A DNA stretch of 64,000 nucleotides from Antedon mediterranea (lineage: Eukaryota > Echinodermata > Crinoidea > Comatulida > Antedonidae), in assembly GCF_964355755.1 (NCBI RefSeq), contig NC_092679.1, forward strand, positions 21,070,932 to 21,134,931. Reading direction: 5' to 3'. The translations under genes and the position numbers were made by a program. Below the pieces are notes generated by a model. The model was not told where the DNA came from, did not search any database, and saw nothing but the letters and a program-made list of their open reading frames with translations. Shown piece by piece: positions 46,259 to 56,042 of this stretch (positions are counted from its first letter, which is position 1; each line of letters opens with the position of its first letter).

Positions 46259-46821
46259 TTGTTATGATGATTTTCCTAATAAATGAGATGAACTCAAATA
46301 AATCAGCTGGACCAGATGACGTGCATCCAAGAGTACTGAAGGAACTTAAAGAAATTGTTGCAACTCCATTGACGTCAATATACAACAAATCACTATCGAC
46401 TGGACAGTTACCGGAGTGCTGGAAATGTGCAAATGTAGTACCAATTTTTAAGAAAGGGGACAAGACGGAGGTTGGAAACTACAGGCCAGTAAGTTTGACA
46501 TCTGTCGTATGCAAACTTTTGGAATCAATTGTGAGAGACAAAATTATACAGTTTCTAAATGATAGAAACCTTATTATAAAAGCACAGCATGGGTTTCGGA
46601 AAGGTAGATCTTGCGTCACACAATTGCTGCTGGAGGTGATGGAAGAATGGACGAAATTGCTGGATGCGGGGGAAAACTTTGATGCTGTATATTTGGATTT
46701 TAGTAAGGCGTTCGATTCTATCCCCACCAGAGATTAATAACAAAATTGGAAGCGTACGGAATAAAAGGAAACCTACTAAGATGGATACATCAATTTTTGA
46801 CAGGGAGGAGACAAAGAGTTA

Positions 46822-48718
46822 GACCCCATTTACACTTACGATTTAGGCCGGCCCTGGGTCGGCCCTGGGTCGGCAATTGATAAGTGTAAATACTCCAAAA
46901 AGTTAGGCCGGCCCTGGGCCGGACGCAGATCTGGGCCACCTCTCCAGGTAGGTTCAGGAGCGGCTTTTACGTTTGGGCCGGCTTACGCAGTGAACCGTGA
47001 ACAACGTTTGACCTTTTTATGAGGTTGTTGTTATGACGATCCGACATTCTCAGTACATACCGTACCTTCCTCCTTTCCGGGCGACAATTTGTTTTCTTCA
47101 TTATATAGTTAAATTTATTTTCAGACATCTTCTTTCAATAAAGTATTCCTCCGCTTGTTTCGCATATACATAAAATATAGCCATATTATATATAAAACAG
47201 TGGGGTTCATTTTGTTTTTAATGGGACAAAAAACAACAATACAGTATAAGGCCAAATAAAAAAATATACTTGTTAAGCGTCACACCCTCATAAATTTTCA
47301 GGGGCGGGGGGACGGTTTTTTTGTTTTTTTTTTTATAGAGGTATATTTTTGCGCGGTGGACTTTTTGCCCCACTTTTTTAGGACGAAACGTCAAACTTTT
47401 AAAATGCGAAACAGAACAAAATTGACTATGTATGAAATATTATTGCTTATGACAAAATTGAGTTTTGTATTGTTTATATCCAAACATTAAATTTAATTGC
47501 CACCAAGCGAAATTGTAGGCCTTAGGCTAACTAATCCGTCCAAGGTGCTACCCCAACCTCACTCATCGGCCATCCGCCGTCTCTCGCTCGACTCATCTAT
47601 CCAGGAAATTCCCTATCGCGAGAAGCATGATTTGGTCTCAATAATACTAAATAGTGGGCTAATTTATAGTTTGAAAACAGCTTACGGCATTTCTTAAGTG
47701 AATTTTTATTCAACGTATTCATTCTTCTTTGATGAATCCTTTGCCAATTGCTGTGTAAATCAGTATTTAAAGTTGTGATGCAAAAAGTGTATGTAATTAT
47801 TCCAGGCAGGTAAACCAGGCATGTAAGGAAACCCATCGCCCAACAGGACCTCGTGGTGTGCCGATCTCGAGCGCGAGATCATCGTAAACAAAATTGGTAG
47901 AGTCCATTATGTATGGGGTGTTTCCTATTTACGAACCTATAAAAAAACTGGCTTCGACCACTGTGTAGGCAAAATATTTATTTCGTTAAATCCCTAAATT
48001 GATAATCGCGTATTCTGTAATCACGTGACTAATGATGTAATCCTCAGCGACGTACTAAATGCACATGATTTAATGTGTTGGGGAAAAAGCTTGCTGTTTA
48101 CCACATTACATGATTCACGGTGCTATTCGCGTTTCCTTTACGTAAATCGGCGGCGTGTAAATGAAACAATTGTTTTCACCAATTTGCCGTTGTCGACATA
48201 GAGCGATCGGCGGCTAGCGTTGTCTAAGCTAAAAAGTATGTATTTTTTCAAAAATTACGCTAGCCTAACAAACATTTGCTAGTTTTGAAATTTTCAAATA
48301 GCAATTATGAAGAATCTACTAGCAAAATGCTAGTTTGCTAGCGTGAATTTCGAGCCCTACTCTGGAGCTGGGTCGGGCCGCTGAACTTTCCGTTGTATAT
48401 CGGTAAAAAAAAAATAAAAATAAAAAGAGAGGCGGCTGGATAATCAGGAGCGGGCGGTGACGCTTAACAAGTATGTTTTTTTATTTGGCCTAAATATAAA
48501 ACGGTCGGTTCGCGCGGAGAGTTGAATTGACGATCGAGAGAGAAAAATGTAAACAAACTGTACTTCGTATCCCAGCATGCAATGGTACTTCCGATAAAAT
48601 TATTTACGACCAGTAATCTGCGTCGCTAGTGTAAACGCTCTGGGGCCGGCCTAAAAGGTAAATATTTGCAACCGGCCCAGGACCGGCCCTGGACCCAAAC
48701 GTAAGTGTAAATGGGGTC
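46822..48718. mobile_element. 1.9-kb DNA transposon nested in the LINE
   Basis: Termini GACCCCATTTACACTTACG and the complement ending GTGTAAATGGGGTC are inverted repeats, flanked by TTA at 46819-46821 and 48719-48721. Removing the element and one TTA restores the LINE frame (Arg-Val-Arg-Val-Ala). GGCCGGCCCTGG words are repeated just inside both ends. No transposase-sized frame is present, so it is non-autonomous. A TTA duplication fits PIF/Harbinger. Confidence 0.88.
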
Positions 48719-49241
48719 TTAGAGTGGCCGCAGCATTTTCTAAATGGTCTACGGTTAAAAGCGGAGTCCCTCAAGGCAGCGTGTTAGGCCCTTTATTATT
48801 TATAATTTTTCATAAACGACCTACCTGATGCAGTTAAATCTAAAGTATGGATGTTTGCAGATGACACTAAGATGTTTAATGTTGTGCATGAAAACAGAAA
48901 TGATACTGTTCAAAATGATCTCAAGGCATTATCCGATTGGTCTAAAAGATGGCAGCTGAAATTCAACATCAATAAATGTAAAGTAATACATTATGGAAAT
49001 TCAAATCCACAAATGCAATTCACTATGCCAACAGAGGAAGGTGACGAGGATCTGCCAAATGCCAATACTGAAAAGGACCTTGGAGTTACTTTTGATCAGT
49101 CTTTAAAATTTTCACTACATACGAATGAAGCTGTAAATAAAGCAAATAGACTCATTGGATTGGTAAGGCGATCGTTTGCTTACATGGATATGGATATGTT
49201 CCTGCCCCTTTATAAAAGTATAATTCGACCTCATCTGGAAC

Positions 49242-49687
49242 ATCTCTGAACAAATTCAACCTGAAGTTTTATATAAGGAATTAGTAATTAAAAAATTGAA
49301 AATTATTTTAAAAGACCACGCTCATCCTCTGCACTATAAATTTAACAAAAGTCAACGTTGTGACAGACTCCTTCAAAGAAAAATTAAAACAAATAGATAT
49401 GGCAATTCATTCGTCCCTGCCGCTATACGATTATATAATGAATGATATTATCATTCATTATATAATCGTATAATCGTATTTTATGCGCTAGTTTTATTTT
49501 TTGTAGTATTTTAAATCGACTTTTTAGGATTTTATATGTATATTTTGTATGGCTTTTTTTTTTTTATCGTATTTTATATTTTATGTACTGTATCCATTTT
49601 ATATTTGTATGTACTGTACTTTTGAAAAGGCCAACAGAGTTTCCCCATGGGGATAATAAAGTTTTAATTGAATTGAATTGAATTGAA
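49242..49687 (+). mobile_element. 3' end of a second LINE nested in the first
   Basis: The segment reads as the last 65 or so residues of a different LINE protein (HPLHYKFNKSQRCDRLL, then RYGNSFVPAAIRLYNE), then a 3' UTR with CCCCATGGGGATAATAAAG and a tail of four ttgaa units. It sits between the IIRPHLE and YASCIW blocks of the host LINE, so it is a later, heavily 5'-truncated insertion. The tail style resembles CR1/L2 elements. Confidence 0.8.
49424..49472. repeat. Perfect 24-bp palindrome with one-base centre
   Basis: Positions 49424-49447 and 49449-49472 are exact reverse complements around a single T. The left arm contains cgattatataatgaatg. It lies exactly where the frame of the nested LINE fragment ends (RLYNE then stop). 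Confidence 0.9.
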
Positions 49688-50230
49688 TACGCAAGCTGTA
49701 TATGGTACCCTCTCCTAAAAGGTGATTTGGATAAGCTTGAAAGAGTGCAGCGAGGGCCACTAAAATTGTCAAAAAGTTAAGAGATAAATCTTACGATCAG
49801 AGATTAAAAGAGCTTGGATTACCTACACTGAATTACAGAAGAAGGAGAGCGGACATTATACAAGTGTTTAAAATTATCAAGGGCTTGGATGATATTGAAG
49901 CCGAAACCTTTTTTGACTTTAGAGAGGACAGTAGAACAAGGGGCCATCAATTCAAATTAAGAAAGCCAAGAGCCCGACTGAAAATCAGAAGCCACTCCTT
50001 TTCAAGTAGAATCGTCAACACATGGAACAATCTATACCACACTACAGTACAAGCAGAAAACATTAATGCATTCAAGGATCAACTAAACAAAGACAGAGCA
50101 ATGGGAGATAAATTTTGCTACCAATTCTAGATAAATACAGAAGAAATGGAGGGCGTTTAAAAGGCATTTGCCTTAATCAAGAGCCCGAAGATTCAAGTAA
50201 GATTCAATTAAGAATAACAACTTTTGTTGA

Positions 50231-51310
50231 GCGCATAGAAGTAACAATCAGAAACCACAAGCCTAAGTAATGTTGATTGTAAATACGGCTACAAGGTGTT
50301 AGAAATTGAGGGAGAGACGAGGTGTGAACACATTTCATAAAGCCCCTTTTTTCTTTTTGTTATATAATTATAAGTTATTATAATTTCAATGTGTGTTTTA
50401 TTTTTTATTTTATTAAAAGTAACGTTTACTGGTATATGCCTATGTGTGCTTGTACCAGGTACCTTGTTGACATTTCGGAATATCACCTTCATAAAAAATG
50501 TAGTTGTACGATCACCTTTGATCAACAATAACCACGCATGAGCAGGGGGCGTGTTTTATGAAATTTTTTAAAGTCACCTGTTTCTATCTCAAGATTATAG
50601 TACCGTAGTAGGGGAGTAGATCTTAATTGGCAAGCTAGTTTTGAAATGACTTTGAACAACTTAGTTATCTTCTCACACTTGTCGTCTTTCTTGTCTTTAT
50701 AACTTGTCTTCATTATCTGAGACAACAGCGCATAAATCTAAACAAAACTACATTCTTTTTTCACAACAACAAATTATGCTAAAACATATTGCAGATTCAC
50801 AGGTTTTTATTTGTTTCTATTTATCATAACTATTGAAATCTTCTATTTAGATTATTAGGCCTAATTAACTATTAATACAACATTGAAAATAAATCATACA
50901 GTCTAATTTAGGTCTAGACAGATTCAGATTTTAGGCGATCTGATAAACTGTGGTAATGTTATCTATCAGTTCTGTTGAATTGGACTGCATGTGTTATTAA
51001 CAGAAATATTATATTACTAGAGTAAATCAAATTTCAGAAGATTTGATAAAAATGAGTTACTTTAGCTATTCCGGTTTTTCCAGATCGGTTGAACAAAACC
51101 GTTGCGTTATTAATTAAGAATTATAGTTGATGATAAAGCGGGTATTGCGTCAATTAAATTTGATACAAATTAACTCAGTAGTTCCATTTCAGTCCGATAG
51201 AATTACATTGTTGCGTTTTATTAGGCCTATTAGTTGTGTTTTTTGTATTAGTTAATAGTTCATTGGTAGAGTTGTTGCGTTATGTGAAAGTAATTCTGAT
51301 GATGCATCTT
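50231..51310. other. F3 downstream region
   Basis: No gene is seen. The right part (about 50755-51130) is a non-coding block with clear similarity to 44283-44800: both share atgctaaaacatattgcaga, ttgataaaaatgagttactt and tagctattccggttt. Confidence 0.6.
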
Positions 51311-51703
51311 CTAGGCCTTGGTAAAAAACCTCTTGGCACTAACACCACCGAAGTCAAAGGTCACGATCATCTGTCCACCAGCGAGCTCACGGGTCAACGA
51401 GTTGCCACCTTGTCCCTTCATTACCAGCTTGTCTCCGTTCCATTCTGGTGTGACTTGGATGTCTTTTCCTCTTAATTCCTTGATGTCTGCATCCACGAAT
51501 GGTGTACCGATGGAGAAATTAGCCTCTCGTGTTCCGGCACCTGTTGTTGTCTTTACGGAGAAGGTGTCACCACTTTGGTTGATGACTACGGTGGAACTTT
51601 CATCGGAAGGTCTCTTTTCAGCAGGTACTTTAAGAGCGTCGAGAAGAGGTGTAAGACCCTCGCTCTTGCTGTGTTTCCAGGTTCCGCTGAAGTTGGCAGG
51701 CAT
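51311..51703 (-). CDS. Intracellular lipid-binding protein F3, intronless frame
   Basis: 130 codons plus stop in one exon, starting MPANFSGTWK at 51703. It shares most residues with F4, including VPAEKRPSD, SIGTPFVDADIK, LRGKDI, VTPEWNGDKLVMKGQGGNSL and VTFDFGGVSAKRFF. The C-terminal ligand motif is Arg-x-Phe rather than Arg-x-Tyr. The 5'UTR intron runs from donor ACTTG/GTAAGT (52378/52377) to acceptor before 51725; TATA at 52448. F3 and F4 are divergently oriented with about 2 kb between promoters. Recent duplication is indicated by the protein similarity. The intron carries an atca microsatellite near 51985 and A/T-rich sequence only. Confidence 0.94.
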   Translation of the reverse strand: MPANFSGTWKHSKSEGLTPLLDALKVPAEKRPSDESSTVVINQSGDTFSVKTTTGAGTREANFSIGTPFVDADIKELRGKDIQVTPEWNGDKLVMKGQGGNSLTRELAGGQMIVTFDFGGVSAKRFFTKA

Positions 51704-52377
51704 AGTGAAGAATTGAAATAGGTTTCTGAAAAGAAATCCATACAAATGATATAAACAAAATACAATTATGCAATAATCAACATGAAATTCAACAAAATCA
51801 ATGAAAATTGATTGATTGTGAACCCAGATAGAGTTCTACTGACTTGGAACTCGATAGCAATCCACTTTGGAACGGTCTATCTCAAGTGATACCTACAGTT
51901 TGGTAACATTCGTTCATTGAAAAACAGAAGGCGCCACACATGCAAAGCGTAAAACCCCAATATTATATTTTATATACTTTATATATCAATCAATCAATCA
52001 ATATCAAAATTAATGATATACAAAATAAATCATGAGTGACACATTTTGTCAGTAAAAGTAATAATCAATAAAGAAAGGTTTTAACAAATAATAAAATAAA
52101 TAAAATATAAATATGATTTAACATAAAAATAATGTTCAGTAATTATAGTATTAATTTAAGTATACTATGTGTTAAAAAAATAATATTAAAGAGGATACAA
52201 AAGCAGAATATTACGAAGAAAAAAAGGTAGAAGATGTATAAAAAAGTATGACATTGAATGAATAAAGGTGGTGGTTAACCATGAAAGATAAAAAAAAAAA
52301 TACAACTTAAGCCAGGCTACTGGCCAACAATACTGTGCTTGGAGGTATATAGTAAAAACAAAATCAAAGAAACTTAC

Positions 52378-52454
52378 CAAGTTAGTGTTGAGATGTGAAT
52401 TGTAGATGTGCTGAAAGCTGAATGCTGAATGTGGAATCTTATTGTGCTTTTATA
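52378..52454 (-). promoter_or_regulatory. F3 promoter and non-coding first exon
   Basis: TATAAAA on the minus strand (52448-52454) precedes a probable 5'UTR exon from about 52420 to 52378, ending at the donor ACTTG/GTAAGT. Confidence 0.65.
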
Positions 52455-53083
52455 CATTTCAACCCATTTGATGTTACCGTCCGTCAGGTGATTTCCAACA
52501 TTTCGTCATATCATTAATATTTTATTAATTTAAAAATCAAATCTTATGATGACATTAATTGTAAAGAAAATGTTATCAAGATAAATATATAACCGATCTT
52601 CTATCTTTATGATGTAGACACAGTGGTCCTTATGGTAACATTAAAAAAATATTACCGACTGAAGAATAACAATCATAAAACATAACGATGTAACCTTATC
52701 ATTTCTCTCCTTGTATCTTTTCAATTTGATTGATTTAAAGATATAGGTGGTAGTAGGGGTAATAGGCGATATCAGACCATTTCTGTTGAGTGTGGTGTGT
52801 ATCTAGCCGCCAATATAACTTTACCCAGTAATCCCGTGCCCTTTGTAATTACATTCGTGGTTAATTATTCTCATAAACTTTTGGGCGACATCAACATCCT
52901 ATAACACATAACTATCAAGGCAAACTCAGACAGCGTCGTACGACAAGGCCCGACAAACGTCTTGACTCGTCGGTGCTGTCTGTCGTCTTGAGATAGCGTC
53001 GGGGTAGTCTTTAGGTCGTCTCGAGAACTTTAAATATGTTTAATTTTCTCCCGACGAGATGACTTGTCTATTTACTCCTTTTA

Positions 53084-53417
53084 AACCTGGTTTCCACTAG
53101 AGACGCAACACAGCGTAAGTGATTTGACCAATCACAGGTGATTGAGCATCCACACTGTCGCTTGTGATTGGTCAAATCACTTTTGAGTAAGTTTTTCCAA
53201 ATTTAGTCGGGAATTTAGTATAGAAAACTATCACTTTTATTTGTCACCTGTTGGCAAAATAATACTTTCTTTTTCTGTTTTTGGTATTTCATAAAAATTA
53301 GTCTTGCATATTTAATAGTTATACGATATGGTGTTTGATATGCATAATTATTAAACTATAATTATTATTACGTTGCGCTTACGTCCTTGCGTTGCGTCTC
53401 TAGTGGGAACCAAGCAT
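53084..53417. repeat. MITE family M2, long copy
   Basis: Termini GGTTTCCACTAGAGACGCAA and GTTGCGTCTCTAGTGGGAAC are inverted repeats. The arms include ttgaccaatcacaggtg and its partner cttgtgattggtcaaatcac. At 334 bp it is about twice the length of the compact copy at 37894, because of an AT-rich insertion. Confidence 0.75.
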
Positions 53418-53701
53418 AACACATTGTTTTGTTGTTACGTCCAGGCCTCCGTGTTGTTGATTAAGACACAGTACCGAGAATTGGCTGCCTATGATAAATA
53501 TGTATCTGGGAGGGTGGTAAATAATGTTCTGACCTCAGGACTATGCTATTGTACTGTCTTGTTTTAGAAAACTAAAATATTATGTTTTCCCTGGCATCTG
53601 CCTAGTTGTGAAGAATTCGGTAAAAATTGTTTCCAAATAAGACCTGAAAGTGCTAAGAAACACTGAATCGATTATTCTACCAGATTCGGTTCTAAAACTG
53701 T

Positions 53702-53795
53702 TTACATCAAACTAGTTTGACAAAAAAAAACGTGTGGTGTTCCCAAATATGGTAGTGATATGACATCATCACATCAATATATGGGCACAAGTTTG
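53702..53795. repeat. MITE family M1, one-ended fragment
   Basis: Contains the inner terminus atcaaactagtttgacaaaa, then words aaatatggtagtgatatgac and atatgggcaca in the orientation opposite to the copy at 41454. The outer tctgtctacac terminus is missing. Confidence 0.6.
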
Positions 53796-54496
53796 TTTGT
53801 TAAGTTTTGTCTTATAACCAAAGCTAGAACTGAATCTGATAGAATTCTTTTTTAAAGTTATTTATAATATTTGTTGTGTTATTCGGATATTTAATATTTG
53901 GGCCTACTGTTTTGCTGTTGTTAGGTTGTGTTGGAGCTCTATAGAAGAAGAAATCCATATTTCTGCCAACAAAATACAGAATTAGGCTAATATCAGTATT
54001 TCATTTTACAAAGCGTTGGATTCGCCACTAAACAATCTTTGAACGTGTAGATTTTATCCAGTTAAAAAAGAAATAATATAAAGATAAACCAGGGACCAAA
54101 AAACCACAAACAAACAAAAAACGGTCATGGTGCAGAGCTCAGTACAAGGTGAATTCTGATACCACTCTTCAAAACGGTCTCATAACTCCGAATGACTAAT
54201 CCGATCCGAACCCATTTTACTGATAAAGATCACGTATCAACCTATAAAATGTTATAAAGATCAAAGAATATATCAAAGTGTTATTATATAATGATGATCA
54301 AATGATATCAACGCATACTTTGAATTCGATCGGTGTCATCGTGTTTATGGTAATAAAATCAACGTATTAATTATAATAACATTATCGTTACATAAACCAA
54401 CAATTTACTTGATAATTACACGTCTAATAGATTTATTAGTCTGTTATAAAAAGGTGTAATGAGCCGGATTTCGGTACATGAAAGACCCATATATCG

Positions 54497-54586
54497 TATA
54501 TAAGCCTCCGCGTATCAGTCGATAAAGTCACACCAATTTGAACCGACAAGCAACTTGCAGTCTTATTCCACTCTTCTGTAACTTTG
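54497..54586 (+). promoter_or_regulatory. F4 promoter and non-coding first exon
   Basis: TATATAA at 54497-54503 is followed by a probable 5'UTR exon from about 54527 to 54586, ending CTTTG/GTAAGT. The intron ends at the acceptor before 54980 (ACTCCAG). Confidence 0.7.
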
Positions 54587-55001
54587 GTAAGTTTTGAATT
54601 ATTATTCGGAATTTCAGCAATGGTATTAAGTCATGGTTTTTGTTTGTTAAGTTTTAGTAACACTAGAAATTAGTTTTGTGTCGAGTGCGACTGTTAGTCT
54701 ATGCTCTAAGCACAGTGACTTGCAGTATCGTGTTATTTCCACGCCTGTGACGTCACTGTTATTGTGTTTGCAAGAATGCTTGCTTGCTATCTTTCCTTTA
54801 GAACTCTACACATACTGGAAAAATCAAATACGATTTTAAGTTGAAGGCGCGCATGCATAGGAACTCTCCCTTTCTCGAAATAATAATAGATTATAACTCC
54901 CCTACCTTAAATCAGCAAAGTGTTTGTTTGATGTATCTATAATGACAACATTTTATCAATAATGTTTCATACACTCCAGATAACCAACCAACCACTACAT
55001 C

Positions 55002-55394
55002 ATGCCTGGTAACTTTAATGGAACCTGGAGCCTCGCCAAGAGCGAAGGTCTCTCAGCACTTCTTGATGCCGTCAAAGTTCCAGCAGAAAAGAGGCCATCT
55101 GACGACAACGCTACTGTATCCATCACCCAAAGTGGTGACAGCTTCACCATCAAGACTACCACGGCTGCTGGAACACGAGAAGCTAAATTCTCCATCGGTA
55201 CACCATTTGTAGATGCAGACATCAAGCAACTGAGAGGCAAAGACATTGAAGTCACACCAGAATGGAACGGAGACAAGTTGGTAATGAAGGGACAAGGTGG
55301 CAACTCGTTGACCCGTGAGATCGTTGGTGGACAGATGGTCGTGACCTTTGACTTCGGTGGCGTCTCTGCAAAGAGATTCTTCAACAAAGCCTAG
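55002..55394 (+). CDS. Intracellular lipid-binding protein F4, intronless frame
   Basis: 130 codons plus stop, starting MPGNFNGTWSLAKSEG. Closest relative in the window is F3. The family blocks are all present: the NGTW N-terminus, helix-turn-helix lid to about residue 36, GTREAKFSIGTPFVDADIK, TPEWNGDKLVMKG, VTFDFGGVSAKRFFNKA. The terminal ligand motif is Arg-x-Phe. The 5'UTR is split: leader exon to 54586, second exon from 54980, ATG 22 bases further in a catcATG context. Poly(A) signals AATAAA at 55523-55528 and 55567-55572. As with its neighbours the ligand is not deducible. A cytosolic fatty-acid or retinoid-type carrier is expected from the fold. Confidence 0.95.
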   Translation: MPGNFNGTWSLAKSEGLSALLDAVKVPAEKRPSDDNATVSITQSGDSFTIKTTTAAGTREAKFSIGTPFVDADIKQLRGKDIEVTPEWNGDKLVMKGQGGNSLTREIVGGQMVVTFDFGGVSAKRFFNKA

Positions 55395-55522
55395 ACGAAT
55401 CCAAATATTCGTGAAGATGTACATGAAAAAATTGTTGTCAGAGAGAACAGAATGAAAAAACATCAAACGAAAAAGTTATTTAAAAAAAAACTAAAAAAAA
55501 AGAGGAAAAATTTAGGTGTTTC

Positions 55523-55572
55523 AATAAACTGTGTGTTCTGAAGATAAATAATTGTAGTTCTGTAACAATAAA
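55523..55572 (+). terminator. Poly(A) signals of F4
   Basis: Two AATAAA hexamers (55523-55528 and 55567-55572) follow the F4 stop by about 130 and 170 bases. Confidence 0.65.
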
Positions 55573-56042
55573 CCGTTTAAAATACTAGGTCACTACCTAC
55601 ATGGTTAATATTATTGTAATTTTGGCGTAAAGCTAAAAACAGAAGACATGTTTATTTGTAATAATTAAAAATGATCTGAAGATTTGAAAATAAAAGTTGA
55701 TTAATCTTGGTTGGTATCGATATTATGTTTATTTTATTTTCTTACGACATTATGTGTAGAATGATGATGATAATGATTATAATATGCTGACGAATAGACA
55801 GAAGACGTTTTATTATGAACATTTGGTTGTCTGGATGAAGTGCGAAAGATATATAATAAACTTTCACGTCCTTATTCACTTTTGGCGTACCATACGTAAC
55901 GTTTATACAGCGCCACCAATAAATAGTCGAGAGTCTTCTTGCTTCTTGTCGAACAAAAAAAACACAAAGAGAAAAAAAGACGCTGAATGAATGAAAGAAA
56001 CAGAATAACAAAAGAATTGTTATTACAAATGTAAATTTGAAG

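Larger units (their letters stand above)
46264..50230 (+). mobile_element. Broken non-LTR retrotransposon (LINE reverse transcriptase)
   Basis: Three collinear pieces encode one reverse transcriptase. Piece 1 (46264-46821) has KSAGPDDVHPRVLKE, a PIFKKGD-NYRPVSLTSV block, HGFRKGRSC and DAVYLDFSKAFDSI. Piece 2 (48722-49241) continues with GVPQGSVLGPLL, the FADDTK catalytic core, and an IIRPHLE block. Piece 3 (49688-50130) continues YASCIWYPLL to a normal LINE C-terminus ending FCYQF. Piece 1 has a premature stop after residue 157, piece 2 has an extra T near 48805 that shifts frame before the INDLPDA block, and piece 3 has further stops. The copy is 5'-truncated and dead. Clade (CR1/L2/Jockey-like) cannot be fixed by eye. 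Confidence 0.85.
52455..54496. other. Divergent intergenic region between F3 and F4
   Basis: No gene is seen. It contains a long M2 MITE (53084-53417) and an M1 MITE fragment (about 53702-53795). Everything else is AT-rich sequence that I cannot assign. Confidence 0.6.

Noticed and set aside
55053-55466. Antisense open frames opposite the FABP genes, also at 42007-42429, 51318-51716 and 54995-55387
   Set aside because: They are shadows of strongly coding FABP frames on the opposite strand and have no independent support.
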